Made by a program: the position numbers and the translations under genes. Source: Neurospora crassa OR74A (Eukaryota; Ascomycota; Sordariomycetes; Sordariales; Sordariaceae). Taken from it: a stretch of 64,000 nucleotides of DNA. The DNA is taken from NCBI RefSeq assembly GCF_000182925.2, contig NC_026501.1:8845917-8909916 (forward strand). Reading direction: 5' to 3'. The notes beneath the pieces are model-generated. The model saw only the letters and a program-made list of their open reading frames with translations, made no database searches and was not told the DNA's origin. Every line of letters begins with the position of its first letter. The stretch's first letter is position 1. Below are positions 22,466 to 33,907 of the stretch, piece by piece.

Positions 22466-23219
22466 TCACCAAATTGCACTCAAAATCCTGTTCCGCTCCT
22501 CCGCGACCTCCCTCTCCCAGGGCAGGGCCTCGTAATCGACGGGATCATCTAACCACCAAACATCCCCCTCCGGTGTGACAAGCCTCAGCTCCGGCGCCTC
22601 CGGGGCACCCCAAACATGATCGTTCTCGGGCTTTGGCCAACCGCCGTCCTCAGGAAATGCTACCCAGTTGCACCGGGCCAGAGAGGAGGATGCCGATCGA
22701 CGCGCCCAGGTGTCGATGTGGTCGGTCTTGTCGATGAAGCTATGGTTGACCCAGTCGCTGTTGACCAGGCGCTGTGAGTGCCAGCCAGCGAAGGGATGGC
22801 CGCTATCTTCTGAATATGTGTCTGCCTCAAATGAGGTATCGTCTTCTTCGGTCTGGAGGTTGTCTTCCTTGGTATCGATGTCTTGTGTGATCCAGTCTTC
22901 GTGGCCCCAGTCTTCGTGGCCCCAGTCGTCGTCGACGGGAAAGAGGTCTTCGCCGGTCAGAGCATCGAAGAACTCGCCGTCGTCGGAGTTGTCGGAGTCT
23001 TCGGTTGTGTTCACGGTGACGCTCGGAGTAGACTTCATGATGAAAACCGACAGAAGTTCGACCTCGACCTTGGAGGTACACTTGTCCAATTCAGGATAGA
23101 GCTGTGTTGCCAAAGATCAGTTCTGAACTGTGATAATGAGTAAGGTAACAAGAAATACTTACCATAGACAGATAGATGTTGGAGTCCATGGACTCGAGGA
23201 CGCGGTATGTGTAACACAT
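22466..23219 (-). CDS. Array gene G: D3 (T-P-E-G) module protein
   Basis: Function unknown. Model: exons 23219-23163 and 23101-22466, intron 61 nt (GTAAGT...CAG), 230 residues, stop TGA. The acidic middle contains a tandem W-G-H-E-D-W-G-H-E-D-W (an 18-bp repeat near 22895-22930). The C-terminus is the D3 module shared with H, I, J, K and P: an [FL]-[IV]-D-x-x-x-x-[IL]-[DS]-T start, a C-N-W core, then L-x-[LV]-T-x-P-E-G and W-L-D-D-P. No internal UAG. An overlapping open frame at 23035-23457 encodes a hydrophobic, membrane-like stretch and might be an alternative 5' exon, but no splice pair linking it was found. Confidence 0.65.
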
Positions 23220-24177
23220 CTTGTCTCGTATGTAATCCGAATAGAAGTGGTGGTTGTAGTAGTTGTGCAGTCGCTATATAGAAAGCCAGCGCAAACGAAA
23301 CGAAGAACGCAAGAAAGAAAACACCAAAAAGTCCATCAAGACCGAAAATAAATAGGTGGTGCGCGGGGTCACTCAGGCCCGCACGACACTTCACTACCTC
23401 TAGGTATTTGCCACTTGACGACTGCCATCGGGCTGCCGGACAGACACCGAAGACCATTCACGAGCAGAGAAACCTGAGGGTAATCCCATTCACAAGCACG
23501 ACCACCCAGAAGCTGGAGGCACGCTTGGCAACCGTCGAGTGAATGGCACGTCTGTCTGATAAAATAACTTCCCCGCCGTGGGACGGGAAATCTGCTTCAC
23601 CCTTGGTCAAGCGAATTGCCCTGGCTCTATCGGTGGTAGTCATTCTGATACTTCTTCTTGGGAGATAGGCATTTCTGGGGTTTAATTGTCGTTTCTTAGT
23701 GGTGGTGCAATTGGGCATATGGTCCGTCTACTGCAATGACAGTCTGCGAATGGTCTAGTTCAGGAGGAACTTAACCTCTCGAAGCAGGATATATATATAT
23801 AGCAAATAAAGACGAAGTAGTAGTATTAAACAGGCCAGTCGCTCGCTTGGAACATCAACACAAGGAAGAGAAAAAAGATTATACTAGCAAGAAAGCTATA
23901 ATTTGAGTGTGCTTGTGCACGTAAACGCATCCGTCCGTGACCCTTGCTCGCCGCTGATGAACCTCTAAAGTGCCTGGCAAAAGACTTTCAAGTCTCCTAC
24001 TTCTTTCCTCCATGCTCGATATCAGTCTCCAATAAAGTAGCCTTGCGAACTGTTGCAGCTCTTCGTGGACCATAATGCCATGGAGCAATCAATATCTCCA
24101 CTTCGATCTGTCCCTCACAGTCCAGTCCGCCATGCCCCCCCTCCACACCCGTCCTCCTGTGTCCTGCCCCCTTTCAA

Positions 24178-25392
24178 TTACCCACTTCGATTCCTCGACA
24201 ACGCCATCTGCATCGAAAACCGCATATCCTCCAGCGAATAATGTCTGCCCTCCGGATCCGTCAACACCAACCTCGGCACCCGCCCATTCACCATCGCATC
24301 AGGCATCAAGACATTGATCTCCGGTTCCCGATACCGCACCCACTTGCACTGCTGAAGTTTCCGTCGCGGCGTTCCAGTCGAGTTTTGTTGGTTGGCCTTG
24401 GTGTCCAGCAGCCCCCTATGGTCAACGACACTTAGGTCGTCCCAGGTCTTTTGCGACGTACGCTGGCGGATACGATGACGGGGTGTCTGTGTCTTGGGCC
24501 TTTGGTCGACACTCTCTCCTGCCTTGGGTTTCTCCTTCTTCTTCGCCATGTCCTTCTCGGTCCACTCCATGTCGGGCGCGCCTCCAACGGATGAGTTGGA
24601 CACCTCGGGCTCCGAACTCGGGGTGCGTGCAACTTTGCTGTTGTAGACGGCCATCTGCACGGGGGAGGTAAGGCGAAGTCGGATCTTGGATGGGGTCGGA
24701 GTGTCGGCCAGGTGGTCATCGGTTTTGGTCGCCGTGGTATTGCGAAGTGGAGTGCGGGTGTTGAAAGAGATGCCCCTGGCTGTAGTAGCAGGAGGGCTGA
24801 AAGAGAAGTGAGTTAGCGGTCACTTTATTACACACAAAGGAGGACGACTTTGAGGATTGAAATACCTTCTGGTGAGACGCTTCTTGGGGCTTGGGCTGTG
24901 AAGCACGTCGAAGAGAGATGTGCGGACCGATTCCTCCCACTTTCTCTTCTTGAGGCTGCTGGTAATAGGTTGGTTGTCGGTCGGCGAAGAAGTGATGCCA
25001 ATGACAAAGTGGGATTGAACCGTGATACAGTCGAGGATCATCTCGTCGTCAGAATTGGCAGTCGGGGGGTTTTTGTCCGTTGATACTTTGCTCTCATCCG
25101 ACTTTGATGCGCTTACGTCCGCGCCGATATGCGTCATCCTGGGGTCTTTGTTCTGCTTCTTCACCGCGCTTGTATCGTCGTTTGCGCAATCCTTCTTTTC
25201 GCTTGTTGTGGAAGCAACGACAGGCTTGTCGCACCCAGAAGACTCAATGGATGACTCACTCCACGGGTCCTGATATGTGCTGACGCTCTCCGTCGACGTA
25301 GGCTTAGTGGTTTGCCCTGCGCCAAAGATATTCCGAGCAGATAGCAATGCCTGGGATCCGAGTACGCCGATAAAGGGTAGAAAGAAATCCAT
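24178..25392 (-). CDS. Array gene H: D3 module protein with hydrophobic N-terminus
   Basis: Function unknown. Model: exons 25392-24866 and 24796-24178, intron 69 nt (GTATTT donor, GCTAAC branch, CAG acceptor), 381 residues, stop TAA. The first 22 residues (M-D-F-F-L-P-F-I-G-V-L-G) look like a signal or anchor. A Ser/Lys-rich linker carries a K-K-R-K-W basic patch. The C-terminal D3 module has W-D-D-L-S-V-V-D-x-x-G-L-L-D-T, C-K-W-V and L-V-L-T-D-P-E-G. No internal UAG is present. Confidence 0.72.
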
Positions 25393-26096
25393 TTTTGTTT
25401 GTGGTGGGGGGGTTGTTTGAATGCGCGCTCACAAAATGGGTAGTCGTTGATGCTAGCCGTTCAAAAAAAGTTGGCATGGCCAGTGTTGAAGGAAACGTGA
25501 TTTTTTGACAAAGAAAGTAATCGCTGGTAACGAAGCTGAGTTGGGGGAGGAAACAGAAACAGGGCCTGTACTAAAGGAGAGTACGATCGCAAAAAGTACC
25601 ATAAGCTGTGAATAATGAACAATGGGCGGGGTCACTGGCATAAAACCTTGACCGTCTTCGTGCGGCAGGCAATATAACCTGAAAGTTATCACAATACGAA
25701 GAATTTATGGGATGAGAAATTATGAAACAGTGTAGAATGCACAATAGCAAGTGAATATGGGAACCCTAATACCAAGTCGATATCTTCTTGGTTCCTTCAC
25801 GGCCCTCAAAGGCTGGAACGTGGAAGTCTCAATAATAGCTCGCTTCTTTCTCAGGCACACATGTATGGTTCGACAAATGCCATGAGCTCTAGTAGATCGT
25901 ACTTATACAACAACATCATCTTCGCAATGATACCATATGGCCACTCTCCCTTGATTTAGAATATCGCTAGCCTGTGCTATCTCTAGTTGCCTCGAATATG
26001 GTGATCCTATTGTTCAAGCTGCCGATGGTCGACTCATCACGTTTTGGACGAGATTCCCATTTCCCTTATCGTCCACTTCCGTGACCAGTCCCGCAA

Positions 26097-27294
26097 TCAC
26101 AACTCGGCGGGGTCGTGCAAAGAAAAGTTGCCCCCCTCTGCACTCGTCAAGACCAGGCCTGGGACTGACACGTCCCCTGAAAGCTGCTCGATGGGCCTCT
26201 TCTCCGGCACCGGAATCCATGTGCAGCGATGCCGTAGCTTGTGTCCTCTCCTTTTGTCGTTATTACCCCAGGCACTCAGCAGACCATTTCTTGCGACGAA
26301 CTCATGATCATGCCACTTCATTTCCTGGGGCCTCTTCCGGCGCGAGCTGCGTTTTTCTGTATTCTCGCCTTTGATGCCCTTCTTGCCCTCAACGCCTCCC
26401 TTTTGGTCCACCTTACCTTGTTGACGAATGAGAATCTTTGTAACTTGCCTTTCCATCTCCTTCAGCCTTGCGATAACCTTTTTGACCTCTCGGTTGTAGT
26501 CTTCGAGGGTGTTGGCTTTGGATAAAGACGTCGAGCCAGTAAGGCACTGGCGAATTGATTCTGCCTGCTTCCGCTGACCCTCACCCGAATCAATGACTGG
26601 CGCGTTACTCGAGTCAACGGCTTCGACATGTTGCTGACCGTTCAGTTGGCGGGCCTTTGACGCATACTTCAACTTGTACCAGTGTCCGTTATCCAACTTG
26701 ACGTACTTGATCCCACTTGTCGGCCTTTCGAAAACGCGGACCACCTTGGGTCCGCAGTTCTGAGCACGTTTAACGAAGGTGTGGGTAGTCGACGCACTCT
26801 GTTGGCTTGCAGATGGAATACTCGTGATCTGAACACCTTCCGGATGTTTGACGTACGGCTTCGGGCATGCAATAACGGGAGTCTTGGGCGCGGTCATTGT
26901 CGACGACTCTTTGCTCGATCTCAAGATGGTTTTGGTCTTTCTCCTCTCGATTTTGCTACAAAATAGTTAGGATGGATTACGTTCAACGGGAAAAAAAAAA
27001 AGGGTGGTGGTGGGGGGGTCTTGGGGTCAACTACCTCTTCCCAAAACGCTTTCTATGGCTTTCTCCGGCCGTCTTACCAAGCTGGGCTGTATTCTCGACC
27101 GCAAACTCCTCGTCAGGTTCCAAGCGCGCGTTTTCCTTGCCTCGCGTAGAGTGTTCGTTGTCGCTCGTCGCGGCGGATTCGGTGTTCGTGTCCGCTTTGT
27201 CGATGTTGATCTCGGCCTGAAGCGCCGACTGGCTTCTGTCCAAGTACCTGATCTTTATGTACGGAGTTATCCCAATCTCGGGATGCGAGGTCAA
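26097..27294 (-). CDS. Array gene I: WY plus D3 protein, 5' end unresolved
   Basis: Function unknown. The exon 26955-26097 is well supported: a D1 module (E-R-P-T-S-G-I-K-Y...N-G-H-W-Y) followed by a basic region and D3 (H-D-H-E-F-V...C-T-W-I...L-V-L-T-S-x-E-G...L-H-D-P), stop TGA. A 79-nt intron (27034-26956, GTAGTT donor, CTAAC branch, TAG acceptor) links it in phase to an upstream exon open to about 27309. That exon has no ATG in frame. A nearby ATG (M-T-N-R-T-T-Q-F-D-D, near 27350) is in another frame and stops at 27291, so either a first intron was missed or the 5' end is damaged. No internal UAG in the supported part. Confidence 0.55.
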
Positions 27295-28148
27295 TATTTG
27301 CGTGATGTCGGATATGGGACGTCGTCAAACTGGGTCGTGCGATTAGTCATGCGGGAGGAAGGAGCGTAAGGGGACGAGGTAAGGAGATCGACCGTGGTGT
27401 TTCGTAGAAAAAAACTGAAGAAGATATCGGCGAGGCAAAACGAGGATTGGAACCTCGACAGCGCATGTACCATGACTCTGGATGGGAAGAAGTAGGTGAA
27501 TGTGATGAGGGGCAATTGGCGGGCCGGAGCGCCCAGCCGCCGGATTGCATCCGCCTCGGGCAGGCAACACAACCTATTCGCAGGCGAGATATGGTAGCAA
27601 AATGAACTTGTTAGGATGACAAAAATTACCAGGTTGTCAGGCTTCTGTTTTTTTTTTCGCTTGAAAACTCAGGATTGGTCGTACTATGCAAATAGAACAT
27701 TGTCTGGACAGGTCAAGTGCCCGGTCGGTTTGGAGGCAAGGCCGGCATACGACAACAACAAAGGGGATAAATTGAAGTGACCATTGTTAGACTACAGTCA
27801 GGAGACCAATTTCCTTGTTAAAAGGACGAAGCAACGATAAGACGTCATACCATTCAATAGGTGTTTATTATGATGATGCAGCCCCCGTAATACCTGAATC
27901 GATGTATGCCTCCACCTACCTAACGTAGGCCAATACCACCAAAAATTCCATCACCCGGGCTCCTACCGGTTGTCTTTTACCTTAAAACTATGCACCTCTT
28001 TCTGTCCATGACTCTTGTCAGTCCTATATCATGTTGTGACCAACTCTATCGGGATCATGTAACCGGCGCCTCCTTGTGCCCTTAAAGCCAACCTCTGCTG
28101 TGTTTTGTTCCGGCCATTGACTCGCCTGTTCCATCGACTTGCTGCTAC

Positions 28149-29421
28149 TCATTCATAGTCCATGGGGTCATGCAAGGAGTATGATCTTCCTTCCGGGCTC
28201 GTCATTATCAGGTCAGGTACCGATGAGTCAGTGCTGACTGCCAAAGAAGGTACGCGCAACCAGTTGCACTGCCCCCGTAACCTGCGTCCCTCTTCCTGGC
28301 GTTTTCTTTGCCGAGTGCTCAAGAAACCGTCTTCGTCGGCCAGACTATGGTCTTTCCACTTCGGTGTCTTTGGTTCTCTGTGCCGGCGCGATGAGGGCTG
28401 CTTGCGCGGAGGCGGAAAACCCTGCAGAAGCAGTGTTTCTGTCTTTTGACTGAGATGATCTTCCCTAGCAGAATAGATCTCTCGAAAATCTTCCACAGTG
28501 AAGTACTCCAAGTCTTCTTCAGTCAACGAATCGAGGAGCCAGTCGTCGCCTTCGTCTTCGCCGGTGTATTCCTCGACGCTGAAATTCTCGTCGTCTTCTG
28601 TGTCGTCGGTGATGTCATGTCTTTTTGATGCGACAGGATCTAAGTCGTGATTCGATGAATCTTCCAAGTTTTGTGCTTCTGTTTCGGTAATAGGTTCTGG
28701 GCCGCTGGTTTCAGGCGACATCAGCGACGCTACCCTCCAGTTGATGAACTCGCTGTATTCGCGGGTAGTCATCTTTCCCAAACCGCCTTCTTCGTCTAGA
28801 TGGTACCATAGACCGTCGTCACGATGTGCATATTCACGTCCTAGTTCAGGTCTCCTAATAACATTGATGACCTTGAAAACCATGGGTTCCTAACCCTCGG
28901 TACTGTCAACGGTATTGTTGTAAAGGAAGCACGCATCTGTGGTACCTGTGGTACTTGAATCTTCGCGCTCGAGAGGCTCAGCTCCCGTCGTTTCGCTGCT
29001 GACATCGAAATGGTTGGTGTCTGGTGTGTCAGATCTGTCGTCGGTCGGTGAATCTCTAGCCCAGCCAGTAGCAAGGCTTGTGATGGAAGTCATTTAGTAG
29101 ACTATTAGTGCAAGTGAAGAGGCGACAGGTATTGGAGAGTTTGGTTTACCTTCCATTTAGGTGTCTGTGATCGTAGGCGCCTGACAAGCCGCCAGCCTGA
29201 CGCAGTTCAGGAGTTTCCCGCTTGTCCACGGTGGAGGTGTTGGCACCATCATGTGGTCTATCCGTACTACCCATTCTTGATGGAATGTTCTCATTCGTAT
29301 ATATGTTGTTGTTGCGGTGATTAGACTTATCGATCCTAGCCGGCGTACCATAATTGAACAGGATAACGGCCTCATTCTCTGCTGGAGGAGTTATCCCGAG
29401 GTTGGTCGTAGAGCGCGCCAT
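28149..29421 (-). CDS. Array gene J: WY plus D3 protein with internal UAG
   Basis: Function unknown. Model: exons 29421-29150 and 29076-28149; intron 73 nt with donor GTAAAC and an AAG acceptor, so the splice is less certain than in neighbours, although phases agree. Total 399 residues, stop TGA. An in-frame TAG at 28892-28890 (codon 153) lies between T-E-G and E-P-M-V-F-K. It is followed by 246 open codons with D1 (V-I-R-R-P-E-L-G-R-E-Y...G-L-W-Y-H-L-D-E...E-Y-S-E-F-I-N-W), an acidic linker and D3 (W-K-D-H-S-L-A-D...C-N-W-L...L-I-M-T-S-P-E-G...L-H-D-P). All recognisable modules lie after the UAG, so the short 152-residue product would lack them. GGGU/ACCC is a flush stem around loop UAGGA. 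Confidence 0.75.
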
Positions 29422-30193
29422 GGTGCTAGCCCGGACGAAGCTCTTTGGATCGCTCGTGGTCGCGGCAGTACTATAGTTGGTTAGGCGCGTACTTCATGTC
29501 GTGCTGTCGGCGGTGAGTGTTGAAGATAAGGTAAAAAGAGGGCAAGATGTTTGCTCGTGCCGGTGAAGGCGGCCTGTAGACGAATAAAACAGGGACATGA
29601 AGACAGCCGGCAGGAAGGGAACAGCAGGTACGTGATGCGTTAGGTGGGGCTGCCGGAGCCGGCGCCGGAGCTTCGCCGTCTGGGTCCCCGGGGCAGGCAA
29701 CATAGAGCCGGCCCGGCAGCAGGTCCTGACGTCATAGCGGTGGTCATCAGCTTTCCATTCTTGAAAAATGGATCACGAACTTACTATGTTCTAAATTCTA
29801 GGGGTTGAGTTTAGCAGCAAATGTCACTTGTGTTCACAGTTCAGTAAAGAGGGGAGAGGGAACAAAGTAGCGTCGCATAGTCACGTTTGAATGGAGTATC
29901 GATATTCGATGGCATGATGGCAGTTGAAGTAACAATTACAAGTAGTTCGAAATTCATTCACAGCTGGCAATATAGCAGGGAAGAATAGACGGCCAAAGAG
30001 TTTGTATAATTTGACTAACTCTCGACCTTTTTCCCTTCCACCCCCCCTATGATCCTAGCGTTTCCTACTCAGACACAAACGACCATCATCAGCTGATTCT
30101 CCTCCCATAATCCCACATTCCTAGTCCATCATCACTTTCCTCCTCCCTTCCCTTGGCTCTCTTGGCCCCCTTCCTTCCCTGTCCCGTCATCCC

Positions 30194-31222
30194 TCAGTTC
30201 TTGTACTTCTTGGGATCCTCCAAGAAGTGCTTACCTCCCTCCGGATCCGTCAGCACCAGGAACGGAACCGGCTGCTCCGCCCTGTGGACAAACTCGCGGA
30301 GCGAGAAGGGCTTTTTGACCCAGGTGCACCGGTGGCGCAGCCTCTTCCGCATCTTTCCGAGCCTGTTCATCTTGGTGTCTAGGCGGCCTTTTCCATCAAT
30401 GAAGGCATTGTTCGCCCATTTCCTGCTTTCAAGCTTCTTTTGCTCGCGGCGTGACAGCCGCGGCTTGCTTGCGGATCCGTTGGTGCTTGTTTCGGTTTTA
30501 GTGTGGATACTTGACATGATCGTTCCCCTGGCTTTAGGGACGGAAGTCTGGCTCTCGGTGGCTCTGACCGGCTCGGGCCCCTAACCCGTAGCGCGGTCAT
30601 GCCCCTTGGAGTTGGCCAGCGTCATTTTCTGTTTGTTTTGGCTTTCGCTGCTCTTCGGGAACTCGGTGGTCTTGTCAGTGTTGTTTGGGTGTACAGTCGT
30701 GGGTGTGTACACTGGAAGGGCGACGCGTGCATCCTTATTCCAGATGGAATGGTTCGGGGTGGGGTGACTGTGCGGTCGTTAGCAATGGAAGAGTGGGAAA
30801 TGAAGATAGAATGAAGCGCTAGCTTACCTGAAAGGACTAGCCGTCAACCAACTGGCTTGGTAGTTATCACCAGACCTGGTGGGAGTTGGTGAGATCTTCA
30901 GCTGCGACATGGAGCTGGTAAGGGGGGCGATAAGGTCATTTGGACCGAGGTTCGAGGGTTCGACAATGGAAGAGGCATTCTTTCTGTCCGTCTCCGCAAT
31001 GTCCTTGTTGAAGGTGTTGTTTGTGTTGGGGTTGTTGATTGTGATAGGCTCGGAAAATTCGGTCGGCTTCTTGACTTGTGGGAAGCAGTCTCTGAGCGTT
31101 GCGCGACGGAAAGGCTGCGCTTCTCCCTGCTGATATGGGTGGTGGATCGGTGCCTCGATAGTGGCCTCTTGCTGCTCGCTTGCGCGGGCCATGGCACGAT
31201 GGTATTGGAGGGCTCTCAACAT
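30194..31222 (-). CDS. Array gene K: D3 protein with internal UAG
   Basis: Function unknown. Coding exons 31222-30828 and 30767-30194; intron 60 nt (GTAAGC, CTAAC branch, CAG), 322 residues, stop TGA. A further intron at 31334-31251 (GTAAGT...CTAAC...CAG) probably lies in the 5' UTR, since no ATG precedes it. The second exon carries an in-frame TAG at 30583-30581 (codon 194). The frame is open on both sides and stays in phase across the intron, so the stop is not a splicing artefact. The 128 codons after it encode D3 (F-I-D-G-K-G-R-L-D-T, C-T-W-V, L-V-L-T-D-P-E-G-G, L-E-D-P). The RNA can form CGGGU/GCCCG around loop UAGGG. Confidence 0.75.
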
Positions 31223-31502
31223 GTCGAGATCGTCTTGACTGAATGGAGTTCTGCGGTAGCGCAAGTGGTTAGTCGGATGCTAGGTCAAGACTGATGGGGT
31301 TGGGAGGCGCGTAGAGGTGGGAAGCTATACTTACTATTTGGTTTGGCGACAATGTCCGTGCGGTAGCGTCGACAGTGAGGTAGTCGAGGGGTTGGTCGAG
31401 GAGGGGTAGAGTGTGTGGGTTGGAAGATCGGTGCGCGATGCGAAGTCTCTGTGCAGGTGTGCAGAAGAGTCGGTGCAGGTGCGGGTGCAGGTGCGGGTGC
31501 AA

Positions 31503-32084
31503 ATTGAGATCCTCGTTGTGAGATGAGGGAGGAAGAAATTTTGGAGAGGGGAAGATGGAGTGGCTCGACGTTTATATCCTCCTCCGGACGAGAGGCGACT
31601 GGCGATGAATTCCTGGCGACATCGGACGGTTTAGTTGCGACATTAGATGAACACCAAACGACAGAACGGGACTTGGCAACTGTTCCAACCCGAACAGTCT
31701 TGAGGATCCTGAACAGCCATGAACAACCTTGAAATTTGAATAACAGCCAGTCCTCAACAATTGCTCAGCCATGCTTGTTCAGAGTTCAGTGGCTCACACT
31801 CTGCTACCGCTGTTCACATTCAACCGACCAAATCTGATCTGTTGCAATGTTCTGTAACGTGAACAGCCAGGCTGGGTGCAGCTGTCCAGAGAAGTGCAAG
31901 CCGGGCAGAGCGTCCGCAGAAGTTTTCGAGTGCCACTACTCTACATCTTCATGAAGATTCTACGACTGGTTCGAGTAGCTCGTGAACATCGAGAAATTTC
32001 CGTAGGTCACATCTCTTCGTTCTTCCTTCCTCAACTCCATCCTGCTGTACGTCATACCCCGTCCCTGGCCCAGCCACCTCAGCA
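31503..32084 (-). promoter_or_regulatory. Upstream region of gene K and 3' flank of gene L
   Basis: TGAACAG at about 31710 and 31860, TGAACAA at 31720, CGAACAG at 31691 and CTGTTCA at 31810. The 19-base string TGAACAGCCATGAACAACC at 31710 also occurs upstream of gene L at 33136. A GGTGCGGGTGCA short tandem repeat lies at about 31460-31500. Confidence 0.45.
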
Positions 32085-32922
32085 CTACTCCTCAATCTCC
32101 TGAACAGTTCCCAAATCCTCCACCCTCGACCTCCATTCACATTGCTGTACCACACCCATGAATCGCTTCGTCTTCTCCGCCATTTTCCGTTTTGACTCGG
32201 ACTGAAATTCCTCCAAGCCCTCGAAAGAGAGATCGTCATCAACGTCTTCCATAAACCCTTCAGACTTGTCAACGGCATGGCTTGGGATCGGGTTCCGGTC
32301 ACATTCGGGAAAACGCAGATGCTTTGCGCGCGCCCTGAAGATGTTTGGGCGACGTGGCGGATAGTAGATGCCCACAGGCTCGGTGCTTGTAACGGCTGTG
32401 GAGGTCGGTTTCACGTCGAGTTTCTTGCCCTCGGCGTGGTTGATATGGCTTTGCTTGGACAGAGCCGAGTTTGAGATGTCGTTCGGCGCTTGGGAACTGT
32501 TGGCAAGGGTGCCTAAAGTGCCGAATTGGTTTTCGGCTGGAGACCTCTCGGCGCGAGGGGACGGATTCTCGACGACGGTGCTAGGCATGACAGTATGGGT
32601 TAGCACATGGTGGATTTTGCATCAGCAAGCGGTTCTTCGGAATGTCATACATTTTAGTAGCAGCTTCGTCGCCGATATGGAAGCCAATGACATCGTTGGT
32701 CAATCTGTCGATGGATGCGCCGTTTGTCGCCATACCATTCTCTTCGTGAGTAGACACATGTTTGTCGCTGTTGACAAGCACCGCCTAATTTTCTTCGTTA
32801 GCCTGAGCGCCCACGTTGAGCTTATGGTTATCCGTCCTTACTGGAGGTTTTTCAGCAGCGACTCGAAGGTCAGACATGGCCGGGACTTCGCGATCAGAGT
32901 TGGGAACAGCCGTAGATTTCAT
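32085..32922 (-). CDS. Array gene L: D4 protein with early internal UAG
   Basis: Function unknown. Model: exons 32922-32651 and 32580-32085, intron 70 nt (GTATGA donor, GCTAAC branch, TAG acceptor). The 255 residues are counted to a TAG at 32087-32085, followed two codons later by TGA. An in-frame TAG at 32787-32785 (codon 46, N-E-E-N-stop-A-V-L-V) interrupts exon 1. The frame is open after it for 209 codons and through the intron. An in-frame ATG downstream of it (about 32729) could start a shorter protein, and no clear hairpin surrounds this stop, so the case for recoding is weaker than elsewhere. The C-terminal D4 module (P-P-R-R-P-N-I-F-R, L-E-E-F-Q-S, K-T-K-R-F-M, R-V-E-D-L-G) is shared with gene M. 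Confidence 0.62.
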
Positions 32923-33907
32923 GATTGCGACGGTGATCTGAGTCGAAGAAGGAAGATTGTCGACGATTGCGCTTGGTACAGAAGCAACGGAAAATAGGCA
33001 TACAGAGAAATTGTTTATCGGTCTTTTGATCAGTTCAGAAGAGTAAACCTGTGACGGTGAACTGACCATCTGTTCAATCCTCGAGGTGAACAGCCCTGAG
33101 GATGGGATGCACATGGTGAACAGTCTTAATGATGATGAACAGCCATGAACAACCCTATACTCAAGGTACAGCAAGCTGCCGTCGGTCGCCCAGTCTTCTC
33201 TGTAACATTGAAAGCGACTGTCAGAAATTCCAGTTCATTTCACCCAGCGAGTTCTGTTCTGTTCACGTCCAGCCGCCCGCATCCCTTCCTATTAGCCTGT
33301 CACTGAGATCCTCCGTCGCGGAACTCTCGGTTGCAGCTGACCACAGCTGTCGCAAAGTACTTAGTCGACGTATGTCCACTGGTGCTATCCGTGTGGTATC
33401 GCACAGGCACCTGGCTTGTAGACTACCTAAACTCGGATCCTGCTCAGTCTAGCTCCTTTATGCCAGTGAAGTGACATATAACATATATGACAACACAATG
33501 TCCATTGTTTCAGTGCTCTTTGTTGTCAAATGAGTTTCTCGGTGGAGGTAGACAAAGACCGGTACGGTATCACAATAACACACAGAGAGAGCGGTTGGGC
33601 AAGAAGTAGAGAAAATGTAGGACAAAATACCTTGGTTATTGAAACGGCATAGGTGGTTATATTGCATCACGACTAGAAGTAGAATTAGACATCTCGTCCT
33701 CTCCAGTGGATCGTCAAGGAAATGCCGTTGATAGGTGGACTGAGTATTCCACTCATGTAGGTAGTTATGCGTTGAGAGCACCTTCCCGCTTCTTCCTTCA
33801 ACCTATGTATCCTTCCTTCATGGAATGTATCAGGTACAGTTATAAGAAAAAGCCTGTTCCCCCGAACCCACTCCACCTTTGGCATCAGCCACGCTGGAAC
33901 TGAGCCG
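32923..33907 (-). promoter_or_regulatory. Upstream region of gene L and 3' flank of gene M
   Basis: Dense motif cluster: TGAACAG at about 33087, 33117 and 33136, TGAACAA at 33146, and CTGTTCA words at 33070 and 33258. The open frame continues upstream of the chosen start of L to an ATG at 33114, but that stretch contains the regulatory motifs and is treated as promoter or leader. Confidence 0.4.
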
